The notes below the pieces were generated by a model, which saw only the letters and a program-made list of their open reading frames with translations, had not been told where the DNA came from and did no database searches. Positions 7,528 to 15,091 of a stretch of 30,619 nucleotides of DNA are shown piece after piece. Position numbers and translations under genes: made by a program. Origin of the DNA: Candidatus Rifleibacteriota bacterium (GTDB lineage: Bacteria > Riflebacteria > Ozemobacteria > Ozemobacterales > Ozemobacteraceae); the NCBI GenBank assembly GCA_029564115.1, contig JAKQQP010000328.1:1-30619 (forward strand), given 5' to 3'. Position 1 is the first letter of the stretch. Each line of letters opens with the position of its first letter.

Positions 7528-8810
7528 TGAAAACCCGAAAAGGTATGTCGTTAGCCGAAATTCTTATAGGTTTTTTAATTATCATGTCGGCTGCAGTCAT
7601 TTTCTTTCAGACGATGCACCGCTTCAGAAAAGAATCGACTTTCAATTCAGAGAATTTTCTCGCTTCGTCTCTGATCGAAAAGGTGCTCGAGCAGTGTTAT
7701 CAGGAGTCTGAATTGAATCTGCATGGCCTGCAGGCTATCGGGCTTACAGATGCTGATGGCAAGCCATATACGATTTCTGGTGGTATTACCGATAAACAGG
7801 CTGTGTTCTTCTTGAACCCGGCCATAACCAAAGATGAGACTCCTGATTTGCACCATGTTTTGAAAGATAATTTCAACCTGGTAATAAATACCGAAAAAAA
7901 AGATGGTTTTTATGAACTCACTGCCGGCTTCAAATGGAACGCCGAATCAGGAAAGGGACAGGCATTCTCGAGTACGCGCATCCTTTCTTTTACGGGCGAA
8001 AAGGAGGTCGTTACGACCTTTGCCCTTTCTGATGCCTCTGTTAAAGAGCGGCTGGTAAAAGACATTTTCAATGCCCCGGGCGCTGCTTTGTCGACTAAAG
8101 TCAGCAGTATCGGCGCCCAGGAAATGCTGGTGCACCTGGGTCACGTTTATTACTCAACTCTCGATTGGCTCAATTCCGATGATTTTAAAACCAGACGGCA
8201 GAAGGCGAAAAGTCTTGAAATTTTTACTCAGCCGGATTCTGCAGATTTCGAAAAATGTTCCAATCTTTATTTTGAACTGGCCAGAGACCAGCTTCACATC
8301 ATGGTCAGCCTGAAAATGCACCTCGAAGGGCTAAACGCCAATCTTAATTTTCTCGACAGCATACCTTTGCCAGACAGATTCATTGTCGAAAGTCGCATAG
8401 AGAAAGCCGGCCTGTATTATCGCCAGCTGCGGCGACTTTTTATGAACTGCATTCTCAAAGTTTCTGAAAGATACGAACAGCAGCTGCAGCACGCCAAAAC
8501 TCAGCGGCTTCAGCGTCAGATGCTTGCGCGTCTCTTCAATATCAACCGCATTCTTTATGTTAACCGCGAATTCAGTGAAGAGGTAAGCCCATCTCAGGTC
8601 ACTGCCAGGGTCGAAAAGTTTCTCGATGCCGCGCAGACTGCCTTTAAAGACAAAGACGCTTCGGTCACCAGAATGATCGACCAGGAACGCGCTTTTATCG
8701 AGCAGAACCGCCTGAAAGAAAACTTTTTTCTGCCGCGTTTGACCAACGATCTGTTCAAAGAAGTCGACAAATTCATCACCGTGCTCGATGAACCACAGCA
8801 GTTGCCCTAG
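7524..8810 (+). CDS. Large prepilin-type protein with helical C-terminal domain, 428 aa
   Basis: The start overlaps the previous stop (ATGATGA), with GGAG 8 bases upstream. MKTRKG, then MSLAEILIGFLIIMSAAVIFF, is a canonical prepilin leader with glycine at -1 and glutamate at +5. The next ~150 residues look like a beta-rich pilin head. From about residue 170 to the end the protein is strongly helical and charged (for example ERYEQQLQHAKTQRLQRQ, VTRMIDQERAFIEQNRLKEN), a large appendage not typical of pseudopilins, which are mostly under 250 residues. The helical part may make the tip of the filament or bind a partner. No family is recognised for it. Confidence 0.8.
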   Translation: MMKTRKGMSLAEILIGFLIIMSAAVIFFQTMHRFRKESTFNSENFLASSLIEKVLEQCYQESELNLHGLQAIGLTDADGKPYTISGGITDKQAVFFLNPAITKDETPDLHHVLKDNFNLVINTEKKDGFYELTAGFKWNAESGKGQAFSSTRILSFTGEKEVVTTFALSDASVKERLVKDIFNAPGAALSTKVSSIGAQEMLVHLGHVYYSTLDWLNSDDFKTRRQKAKSLEIFTQPDSADFEKCSNLYFELARDQLHIMVSLKMHLEGLNANLNFLDSIPLPDRFIVESRIEKAGLYYRQLRRLFMNCILKVSERYEQQLQHAKTQRLQRQMLARLFNINRILYVNREFSEEVSPSQVTARVEKFLDAAQTAFKDKDASVTRMIDQERAFIEQNRLKENFFLPRLTNDLFKEVDKFITVLDEPQQLP

Positions 8811-8824
8811 TTCTTCCTGGTTTC

Positions 8825-8980
8825 GATCTGGTGATGCTGTATGAGATACAAACCAGAGTGCCTGAACGGTCTGTTAGAAGAAACATCACCCGCTTTTCCG
8901 ATGATTTTATGTTTGAACTGACTAAACACGAATGGAAAGAGCTTGTTACAAATTGTGATAAGTTCCAGAACCTGAGACAG
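8825..8980 (+). pseudogene. Remnant of an ORF6N-domain (phage/mobile-element-type) gene
   Basis: The frame reads DLVMLYEIQTRVPERSVRRN, then ITRFSDDFMFELTKHEW. This matches the core of the ORF6N domain, which usually reads like DLAxLYGVETKxLNxAVKRN followed by RFPxDFMFQLTxEE. The beginning of the domain and everything after it are missing, no start signal is visible, and the frame soon runs into the tRNA-Ser terminator. ORF6N domains occur in phage antirepressors and stand-alone accessory genes, so this is probably the scar of a lost insertion next to tRNA-Ser. Confidence 0.7.
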
Positions 8981-9022
8981 CTGTGTCCTCGAACTCAACT
9001 AAATACGTTGCCACAAATGAAG

Positions 9023-9048
9023 AAAGCCCGCTGTTCAAGCGGGCTTTT
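9023..9048. terminator. Bidirectional terminator between the ORF6N remnant and tRNA-Ser
   Basis: AAAGCCCGC and GCGGGCTTT pair across a 7-base loop. Ts follow on both strands (TTTT on plus, TTTCTT on minus). On the minus strand it lies about 37 bases past the tRNA-Ser end. Its GC stem is the same as in the tRNA-Leu terminator. Confidence 0.85.
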
Positions 9049-9083
9049 CGCGTCTTCGCAGACCTTGATAGATTCGTTCTGAT

Positions 9084-9169
9084 CGGAGAGAGTGGGATTT
9101 GAACCCACGGTGGGCAGAACCCACAACGGTTTTCGAGACCGCCCCGTTCGACCGCTCCGGCATCTCTCC
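9084..9169 (-). tRNA. tRNA-Ser (anticodon CGA)
   Basis: On the minus strand the acceptor GGAGAGA pairs with TCTCTCC. The D-arm has GCCGGAGCGGTCGAAC. The anticodon stem GCGGT/ACCGT encloses the loop CTCGAAA, which gives CGA. A long variable arm (GGGTTCTGCCC) marks a class II tRNA, and the T-arm is GTGGGTTCAAATCCCAC. The discriminator base is G, as expected for serine. CCA is not encoded. Confidence 0.95.
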
Positions 9170-9251
9170 AGTAAGTTCTTTTTTAACCGAGAATTTGATT
9201 CTTTGCAAGCTTTTTGCGAATCAACATAAAAAATCTTACTTTCGGGTTGAT

Positions 9252-9280
9252 TTGACTTTAACCCGGTGACGGGATAATAT
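9252..9280 (+). promoter_or_regulatory. Probable promoter of the DUF1538-PII operon
   Basis: TTGACT (9252-9257) and TAATAT (9275-9280) are separated by 17 bases. The predicted start, near 9287, leaves a leader of about 90 bases. Confidence 0.6.
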
Positions 9281-9376
9281 AGGCTTTCGAGACCGTTGCG
9301 CCGAATATATTGCGGTTATTGCCGGCAGCGACGAAATCGATGCAAAAGAATTACAGTATTATCAATTGGGGGAGTT

Positions 9377-11455
9377 ATGGCACTGCCCGATCGCATCCAC
9401 ATTCCACTTCGCGTTGCATTACCCATGATCTGGAATTATGCCAGATTGAGGATTGTTGAACAGATCAAAGCGGTGGCTTTTATTATCGTTTATCTGGTCG
9501 CTTTCAAGATTCTTGTGCTGAAAGCACCGCCTGCTAACGCATTGCAGATTTCTGGCGGTATTGGCATGGTGGTTTTTGGGCTGGCTTTTTTTCTCGAGGG
9601 CCTGTTTCTTGGGTTGATGCCACTGGGAGAGAGGGTAGGGGTGCAGTTGCCGCAACGCTGCCATATCGCTGTTATCATAGGCTTTGGCATTCTACTCGGA
9701 TTTGGCGCGACACTTGCTGAGCCTGCCGTTGCCGCTCTCAGGCTGGCTGGTGTAACAGTTACGCCCTGGGAAACCCCGCTTTTGTATCGTCTGCTGGAGG
9801 TCGATACCGACAGTCTGGTGATGTCGATCGGGGCAGGGGTTGGCGCAGCGGTGGCTTTTGGTATGGTACGTTTTTATTGGGGTATTTCGATCAAGCCATT
9901 TATTTATACCCTGGTGCCTTTTCTGCTTGTTATTACCGCAGTTTTTTCGCGGGATGCGAATCTTGCTGACATTCTGAATCTGGCCTGGGATACGGGTGGT
10001 GTAACCACAGGGCCGGTGACGGTGCCGCTGGTACTGGCGATGGGGATAGGTGTCAGCCGGTCAGCCGGCAGACAGGAAGGTACTGTTTCGGGGTTTGGCA
10101 TTGTCGCTCTGGCGTCGTTGTTTCCGGTCATTGGTGTTCTGACACTCGGGGCAGTTCTTAATTCTGACACTCCAAAGCCGGTTGCGGTCAACGAATTTTT
10201 TGCCGCAGCAAACAGGCAGTCGGCTCTGAAGCTTGTTAAAACAGAAGAAAATCTCGAAGCAATTGCGTTTCAGCGTGGTGACGAAATGGCCCGTCGGGCG
10301 TATTTTGCCGATAAAGACAAGTATCTGCAGGCGGTTCGATCTTTGACTTCTGCTGACAGTCGCGCCAGGCTTCTCGGTTCGCTTTCTTTGAACGACTGGC
10401 TGGTGAGAAAAGCTTCAAACTCAGAACGGGCGTTGTTGGCCGTTGAGCTGGCAGGCAAACCGCAATTGAATGAAACGGTAAAGATCGACAGTCTCAAGGT
10501 GATGCAGATCGAGAGTCGGCTTGCTTTTCGTGCAGTGGTTCCACTCGTACTGCTTCTGGTTGTCGTGCTTGTCTTTTTTCTGCGCGATAAACCGCGTCGA
10601 CCTGATGAAGTTGTGCTTGGCATCCTGTTCGCGCTTTTTGGCATGGCTGTATTGACCAGCGGCATCAGGCTCGGGTTGGCACCGCTGGGCGACCAGGTTG
10701 GCCGCCCTCTTCCGCAGGTGTTTCGCAGTGAAACTCATGAAGAGGGGCGTATAGTGCTGGAGTCTTTTGACCTTGAGTCTGTGAATACGGCTTTTGCACA
10801 GGATGGCACTGTCAGCCGGTTCTTTTATCTGAAAGATCGGGCCGGGGTGCCGAAGCCCGTTGCGTTCGAAGCTGGGCGTTATGATGCCGAAAAGAAGCGT
10901 TATGAGCACATTGTCGAGCGCCCGCCCCTGTTTGGGCCAGAGTTAACGCTGGTTGGTATCGGGCTCGTGTTTTTGTTCGCTCTGGGCATGGGTTACGGTT
11001 CTACAGTTGCCGAACCTGCTCTCAACGCTCTTGGCGTTACCGTTGAAGACCTGACTGTCGGAACTGTCAAGCGCACCGGCGTGGTTCGCACCGTTTCGCT
11101 CGGGGTGGGTTTCGGTCTGGTCGTGGGTATAGCGCGTATTCTTTATCATATCCCGGTGGTATGGCTGCTGTTGCCTTCTTATCTGCTGCTGCTGGTGCTG
11201 ACATACTTCAGCGAAGAAGACTTCGCCAGCATCGCCTGGGATTCAGGCGGCGTCACTACCGGCCCGATTACGGTGCCACTGGTTCTGGCGATGGGCCTTG
11301 GTATCGGTGGCGAACTCAATGTTGTCGATGGCTTTGGCATTGTGGCTATGGCTTCTGTTTTTCCGATTATGACCATGCTTGTTTACGGCATCTGGGGCCA
11401 GATCAAACAGCGTCAGATTTTGCAGAGCATCGAGGAGGAAAGCCATGAAGATTGA
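9377..11455 (+). CDS. Duplicated DUF1538 integral membrane protein, 692 aa
   Basis: The protein consists of two copies of the DUF1538 membrane domain. Each ends in the same signature: DTGGVTTGPVTVPLVLAMG near residue 205 and DSGGVTTGPITVPLVLAMG near residue 622. Each copy begins with a similar LFFLEGLFLGLMPLGE or GIRLGLAPLGDQVG motif and contains GATLAEPAV or GSTVAEPAL. Between the copies is a hydrophilic section (about 270-385). Known DUF1538 proteins are taken to be transporters, but the substrate is not established. I start at 9377 (GGGGGAG just upstream); the open frame extends back to 9296 without features. The next gene overlaps by 11 bases and encodes PII-like domains, so the pair probably forms a transporter with its regulator. 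Confidence 0.85.
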   Translation: MALPDRIHIPLRVALPMIWNYARLRIVEQIKAVAFIIVYLVAFKILVLKAPPANALQISGGIGMVVFGLAFFLEGLFLGLMPLGERVGVQLPQRCHIAVIIGFGILLGFGATLAEPAVAALRLAGVTVTPWETPLLYRLLEVDTDSLVMSIGAGVGAAVAFGMVRFYWGISIKPFIYTLVPFLLVITAVFSRDANLADILNLAWDTGGVTTGPVTVPLVLAMGIGVSRSAGRQEGTVSGFGIVALASLFPVIGVLTLGAVLNSDTPKPVAVNEFFAAANRQSALKLVKTEENLEAIAFQRGDEMARRAYFADKDKYLQAVRSLTSADSRARLLGSLSLNDWLVRKASNSERALLAVELAGKPQLNETVKIDSLKVMQIESRLAFRAVVPLVLLLVVVLVFFLRDKPRRPDEVVLGILFALFGMAVLTSGIRLGLAPLGDQVGRPLPQVFRSETHEEGRIVLESFDLESVNTAFAQDGTVSRFFYLKDRAGVPKPVAFEAGRYDAEKKRYEHIVERPPLFGPELTLVGIGLVFLFALGMGYGSTVAEPALNALGVTVEDLTVGTVKRTGVVRTVSLGVGFGLVVGIARILYHIPVVWLLLPSYLLLLVLTYFSEEDFASIAWDSGGVTTGPITVPLVLAMGLGIGGELNVVDGFGIVAMASVFPIMTMLVYGIWGQIKQRQILQSIEEESHED

Positions 11456-12575
11456 TCTGGCAAGCGCCGGTCGGGAGATGACCCGTATAACTCTGATTGC
11501 TCACCAGGGTTTGAACACTCTGATCGTGGAACTGCTTACATCGATGGGTGTCGATTCATTGATCGTCGAGAATGCCCGTTGTGTCAGACAGAAAATGAAC
11601 TCGCGCTTCTGGGGCTTTCCTGGTTTGAATGCCGAACTCAGTGATGCCGCAACCGAAATTTATCGACTTTCTGTATGTCGCGATGCTGCTCCCGGTATAC
11701 TGGAAAAGTTGATAGACAGGCTCGATCTGCGTATTCCTGGGCGTGGTGCCGTTTACGCTCAAGATCTGCTGGAGATAACCAATCTGCAGCCTGCTGAAAT
11801 AAAGCTGGAAGCTGCTGGTTCGGATAGCCTGCTGCACGACCTTTCTTTGATAACTGGCATTCAGACAAAATCCGGAAGCGGTGAAAATCTTCCTGGAGTT
11901 GCTCTCAAACTTGGCGTTGGAGTTCCCGTCGTCAGTCTTGGCATTGGTACAGGCATTCGCGATCGCCTGGGTTTATTGCGAATAACAATTTCTCCCGAAA
12001 AAGAGCTTGTCTTTCTCATGGTTCCATCACATGATGCCGATGGTCTGCAGAGATTGCTGATCGAAGAAGGGCATCTCGACCGTCCTGGTGGTGGCTTTTT
12101 GTACCAGACGCCAATTCGAGCCGGCATGGTCGACCCTCTTATCAGAATTGGCCGCCAGGAACACGCCGCCAGCATCGAGCAGATAATTGCGGCGATCGAT
12201 GACCTCAAAAAAGGTACGGCCTGGCGCAAACGGTTTTTTGGCATGGAATCGACTTCTGAAAATCGCAATGAAACGACCTTCAGTCACCGGGAAATAAGCT
12301 TCTTCTGTCATGAGGGCGAAGGAGACAGTTTTGTGCATGCAGCTATGCAGGCGGGTGCTGAGGGGGCTACCATGTCGCGCGTCAGGGCTCTTTACCTTCA
12401 GGACGGTGTAGATGGCCGCAGTGTTCCGTTTGAACACGGTATTCTCTGCGTGTCGGCTGCTCTCGAAAATGATGTTATGCAGGCTCTTTACGAAGTTGCC
12501 GCAAAAGTGGAAAATCAGGACTGGATACTGCAGTCTCTGGTAGCTTCGTCAGTCTTTTCTCATAAACGAAACTGA
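11445..12575 (+). CDS. Multi-domain PII-like regulator coupled to DUF1538, 376 aa
   Basis: The gene starts inside the end of the DUF1538 gene, with GAGGAGG upstream, which indicates translational coupling. Two clear PII-like repeats are visible. The first (about 13-115) has ITLIAHQGLNTLIVELLTSM and ends in IPGRGAVYAQD (G99). The second (about 148-230) has GIGTGIRDRLGLLRITISPE, VFLMVPSHDADGLQRLL and RPGGGFLYQTPI (G215). A third, weaker repeat may span 280-368 (ISFFCHEGEGDSFVHAAMQA, then GILCVSAALENDVMQALYEV). PII proteins are small trimeric sensors of ATP, ADP and 2-oxoglutarate that gate transporters through their loops. A chain of three repeats could form a pseudo-trimer on its own. Ligand and target are inferred, not shown. 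Confidence 0.75.
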   Translation: MKIDLASAGREMTRITLIAHQGLNTLIVELLTSMGVDSLIVENARCVRQKMNSRFWGFPGLNAELSDAATEIYRLSVCRDAAPGILEKLIDRLDLRIPGRGAVYAQDLLEITNLQPAEIKLEAAGSDSLLHDLSLITGIQTKSGSGENLPGVALKLGVGVPVVSLGIGTGIRDRLGLLRITISPEKELVFLMVPSHDADGLQRLLIEEGHLDRPGGGFLYQTPIRAGMVDPLIRIGRQEHAASIEQIIAAIDDLKKGTAWRKRFFGMESTSENRNETTFSHREISFFCHEGEGDSFVHAAMQAGAEGATMSRVRALYLQDGVDGRSVPFEHGILCVSAALENDVMQALYEVAAKVENQDWILQSLVASSVFSHKRN

Positions 12576-12586
12576 TTGCCTGACGC

Positions 12587-12616
12587 AAAAAAAAACCGCC
12601 AGAAAGAATCTGGCGG
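12587..12616 (-). terminator. Rho-independent terminator of the secreted orphan (minus strand)
   Basis: CCGCCAGA (12596-12603) pairs perfectly with TCTGGCGG (12609-12616) across a 5-base loop. On the minus strand nine Ts follow. It may also slow the convergent DUF1538-PII transcript, but no T-tract follows on the plus strand. Confidence 0.85.
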
Positions 12617-12642
12617 CCGGGTATTCGGGTGTGTAAGGCGTC

Positions 12643-13050
12643 TCAGAGCTTGTGATCTACGATAGAGACTAGGGTCTTGCCCTGGCTGTTGACCCAGACG
12701 CTCAGCTTTACCTGCATTTTTTCGGGTCTGTTTTCGCTGTTCTGCAGAAAAGTCTGATGAATTTTTTCCTGTTTGGCGTTTGAACAGAAAACTCCCATTT
12801 GAATCTCTCTGCCATAGCGCAGCAGATGAGAAACAGCCTTCTGATGATCTGCGTTGTTTTCGTTGTAGTCGCCGAGGAGGGTGATCTCGCCGTAAATGTC
12901 GGTTACTTCATAATAACCGTCGATAAAGGCTCTTTCAAAACCCAGAACGTTGATGTCGGCCCAGATGTCGAGAAGACTCTGATTGGCAGAGGCGGTGCCG
13001 GAAACGAGGGCGAGAACGAAGACGATGAACATGACCAGATTCTTTTGCAT
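12643..13050 (-). CDS. Hypothetical secreted protein, 135 aa
   Basis: A signal peptide is clear: MQKNLVMFIVFVLALVSGTA, with a likely cut after TASA. GGAG lies about 7 bases before the start. The mature ~112 residues contain LDIWADINVLGFERAFIDGY, YEVTDIYGEITLLGDY and MQVKLSVWVNSQGKTLVSIV, suggesting a small alpha/beta fold. No family is recognised. The gene stands alone between convergent and divergent neighbours with its own terminator. It is probably periplasmic, with unknown function. Confidence 0.75.
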   Translation of the reverse strand: MQKNLVMFIVFVLALVSGTASANQSLLDIWADINVLGFERAFIDGYYEVTDIYGEITLLGDYNENNADHQKAVSHLLRYGREIQMGVFCSNAKQEKIHQTFLQNSENRPEKMQVKLSVWVNSQGKTLVSIVDHKL

Positions 13051-13202
13051 TTTTTACTCCACAAAAACTTGAAATTTGATTTTTAAACGCGCCAAACCCT
13101 TCAGCAAAAACCATGCCAATTCTTGAAGTCTCTTTGCTAAGGCAGTTTTGCCGTTTTCAATAAAATGTACACCAGATATTTAACAATTGCCGGTCAAAAT
13201 TT

Positions 13203-13230
13203 TTGCATTTATTTTTCAGTGCTTTATAAT
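13203..13230 (+). promoter_or_regulatory. Probable promoter of the Gld-like transporter operon
   Basis: TTGCAT (13203-13208) and a perfect TATAAT (13225-13230) are separated by 16 bases. A 7-bp inverted repeat (CCTTCGC 13231-13237, GCGAAGG 13252-13258) begins right after the -10 box, across the expected transcription start. The leader would be about 155 bases, longer than for neighbouring genes. Confidence 0.6.
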
Positions 13231-13318
13231 CCTTCGCGAACGATGCTGCCAGCGAAGGCTGTTTTAGTATGCCGTTGGCTGTAATTTACGGCGGCGCAAG
13301 AAATAAAAAAATATAAAT

Positions 13319-13396
13319 ATGCAAAAAAATTGGAACCCTTTTATCTCTGAACAGTCTGAAATTATTCAGAAAGATATTCAGGAGGTTATGGCATGA
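13319..13396 (+). CDS. Possible 25-aa leader peptide overlapping the ABC ATPase start
   Basis: An ATG at 13319 opens a 25-codon frame (MQKNWNPFISEQSEIIQKDI, then QEVMA) whose TGA overlaps the start of the ABC gene as ATGA. The C-terminal half could be an amphipathic helix. No good ribosome binding site precedes it, so it may be chance. If translated, it would couple to the ATPase gene. Confidence 0.35.
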   Translation: MQKNWNPFISEQSEIIQKDIQEVMA

Positions 13397-14349
13397 TTTC
13401 GGTACAGTCATTGTCCCGACATTTTGGTACCATCAAAGCCGTCGATAACATCAGTTTCTCCGTCGACAAAGGTGAGATCCTGGGTTTTCTTGGGCCGAAC
13501 GGCGCGGGTAAATCGACGACAATGAAAATGATCACTACGTTTCTTCCGCCTACTTCGGGCACCGTTACGGTAGGGGGCTTCGATGTCATCGAGCAGCCGC
13601 TCGAGGCACGCGCCCGCATCGGCTATCTTCCAGAATCTTCGCCTTCTTACCGCGATATGAACGTCTTTGATTTTCTTATGTTCGCGGCTGAAGTGCGTGG
13701 TTTCGACGGTGAAGAGCGTTTGAACAGGGTTAAACAGATCATGGAAACCTGCAATCTCAAAGAGGTTGCCTATCAGCAGATCGATACCCTCTCGAAAGGT
13801 TACCGGCAGCGCGTCGGGTTTGCGCAGGCATTCATTCACGACCCCGAATACCTGATTCTCGACGAGCCTACCGACGGTCTCGACCCCAATCAAAAACAGG
13901 AAGTGCGCAATCTGATTCGAAAAATGGGTCAGGAAAAGTGCATCATTCTCTCGACTCATATTCTCGAAGAGGTTGAAGCGATCTGCACCCGCGCCATTAT
14001 CATCGGTGAGGGAAAAATCGTCGCCGATGGCAGCCCCGAAGAACTGCGCAGTCGCTCGAGACAGCATGGCGCGATCACTCTCGAACTCATCGGAGTCGAT
14101 GCAAAAGAGGCTCTGAACGGTCTCGAAAAAGTTCAGTTTGTCGATCGTGTTGTAGAAGTTGAGAACGGGCCGACTGCCGGGCAGAATCGTCTCAGAGTGA
14201 GGATGTTCCCGATGAGTGGCAAGTCGATTGCTCACGAGACCGCCAGTTTCATTCATCAGCGCAACTGGCAGGTCGATGGTTTTACCGTTGAAAAGGGTGA
14301 TCTGAACGAAGTTTTCTACGCTCTGACGAAGGGAGGCGCCGCCAGATGA
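13393..14349 (+). CDS. ABC transporter ATP-binding protein, GldA-like
   Basis: All ATPase motifs are present in order: Walker A GPNGAGKST (residues 34-42), signature LSKGYRQRVGFAQA (about 137-150), Walker B YLILDEPTDGLDP (about 153-165) and the switch histidine in STHILEEVEAIC. A C-terminal ~90-residue extension follows, as in ABC-2-type export ATPases. AGGAGG lies 7 bases before the start. The stop overlaps the next gene by four bases. With the following permease and GldG-type subunit it matches the GldA-GldF-GldG arrangement known from Bacteroidetes gliding motility and, more widely, from bacteria where the exported substrate is unknown. It acts at the cytoplasmic face of the inner membrane. 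Confidence 0.92.
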   Translation: MISVQSLSRHFGTIKAVDNISFSVDKGEILGFLGPNGAGKSTTMKMITTFLPPTSGTVTVGGFDVIEQPLEARARIGYLPESSPSYRDMNVFDFLMFAAEVRGFDGEERLNRVKQIMETCNLKEVAYQQIDTLSKGYRQRVGFAQAFIHDPEYLILDEPTDGLDPNQKQEVRNLIRKMGQEKCIILSTHILEEVEAICTRAIIIGEGKIVADGSPEELRSRSRQHGAITLELIGVDAKEALNGLEKVQFVDRVVEVENGPTAGQNRLRVRMFPMSGKSIAHETASFIHQRNWQVDGFTVEKGDLNEVFYALTKGGAAR

Positions 14350-15080
14350 GAAACTTCAAAGCCGTATTCAAACGCGAACTCAAAAGCTATTTTGAATCGC
14401 CGGTGGCCTATGTTGTTATTGTCATTTTTCTGCTGGCAACCACCGGTTGCACTTTCTTTCTTTCGAGGTTTTACGAAAACCGCATTGCCACGCTCGAGCC
14501 GTTTTTCGTCTGGCACCCCTGGCTGTATCTATTTCTGGTGCCGGCTGTAGGCATGCGCCTCTGGTCTGAAGAACGCAAAAGCGGCACCATCGAGCTGCTC
14601 TTCACCCTGCCGATAACGCTCTGGCAGGCGCTGGCCGGCAAATTTTTTGCGGCCTGGCTGTTTATCGGCATAGCTCTGTTTCTGACTTTTCCGATGGTGC
14701 TCACGGTCGCCTATCTTGGCAGCCCTGATTACGGCATCATTTTCAGTTCCTACCTCGGCTCATTCCTGCTGGCCGGCGGCTTTCTTTCGGTTACCTGCCT
14801 GTTCTCGGCGATGAGCAAGAATCAGGTCATCAGCTTCGTGCTCTCGGTAGTGGCTTGTTTTGCCGCTCTGATGCTCGGCGTCGGGGTTTTCACCGATTTT
14901 CTCAACAGGTTTCTGCCGGTCTGGCTGTCAGAAGCTATCTCGGCATTCAGCTTTTTTACCCATTATCAGGGCTTTCAACGCGGACTTGTCGATAGCCGTG
15001 ACCTTGTCTATTTCGTTTCGATCATCGGTTTCATGCTTGCTGCCAACGCTCTGGTGCTCGAGCGCAAGAAAGCCGAGTAA
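14346..15080 (+). CDS. ABC-2 type transporter permease, GldF-like, 244 aa
   Basis: The protein opens with FKAVFKRELKSYFESPVAYV, the cytoplasmic entry typical of ABC-2 permeases, and then has about six membrane helices (for example VAYVVIVIFLLATTGCTFFL and FFAAWLFIGIALFLTFPMVL). The motif RLWSEERKSGTIELLFTLPI is the conserved coupling region of this family. At 244 residues it has the usual GldF length. It overlaps the ATPase gene by four bases and precedes the GldG-type gene by 11 bases, so it belongs to the same operon. Two copies would form the channel with two ATPases. The substrate is unknown. Confidence 0.9.
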   Translation: MRNFKAVFKRELKSYFESPVAYVVIVIFLLATTGCTFFLSRFYENRIATLEPFFVWHPWLYLFLVPAVGMRLWSEERKSGTIELLFTLPITLWQALAGKFFAAWLFIGIALFLTFPMVLTVAYLGSPDYGIIFSSYLGSFLLAGGFLSVTCLFSAMSKNQVISFVLSVVACFAALMLGVGVFTDFLNRFLPVWLSEAISAFSFFTHYQGFQRGLVDSRDLVYFVSIIGFMLAANALVLERKKAE

Positions 15081-15091
15081 GGAGGCATAAA

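Noticed and set aside
9490..12437. Several long minus-strand open frames opposite the DUF1538 and PII-like genes
   Set aside because: They lack ribosome binding sites, are rich in unlikely compositions and lie fully opposite genes with clear family motifs.
13408..14256. A 282-codon minus-strand open frame opposite the ABC ATPase
   Set aside because: The plus strand encodes every ABC ATPase motif; the antisense frame is a by-product of its codon usage.
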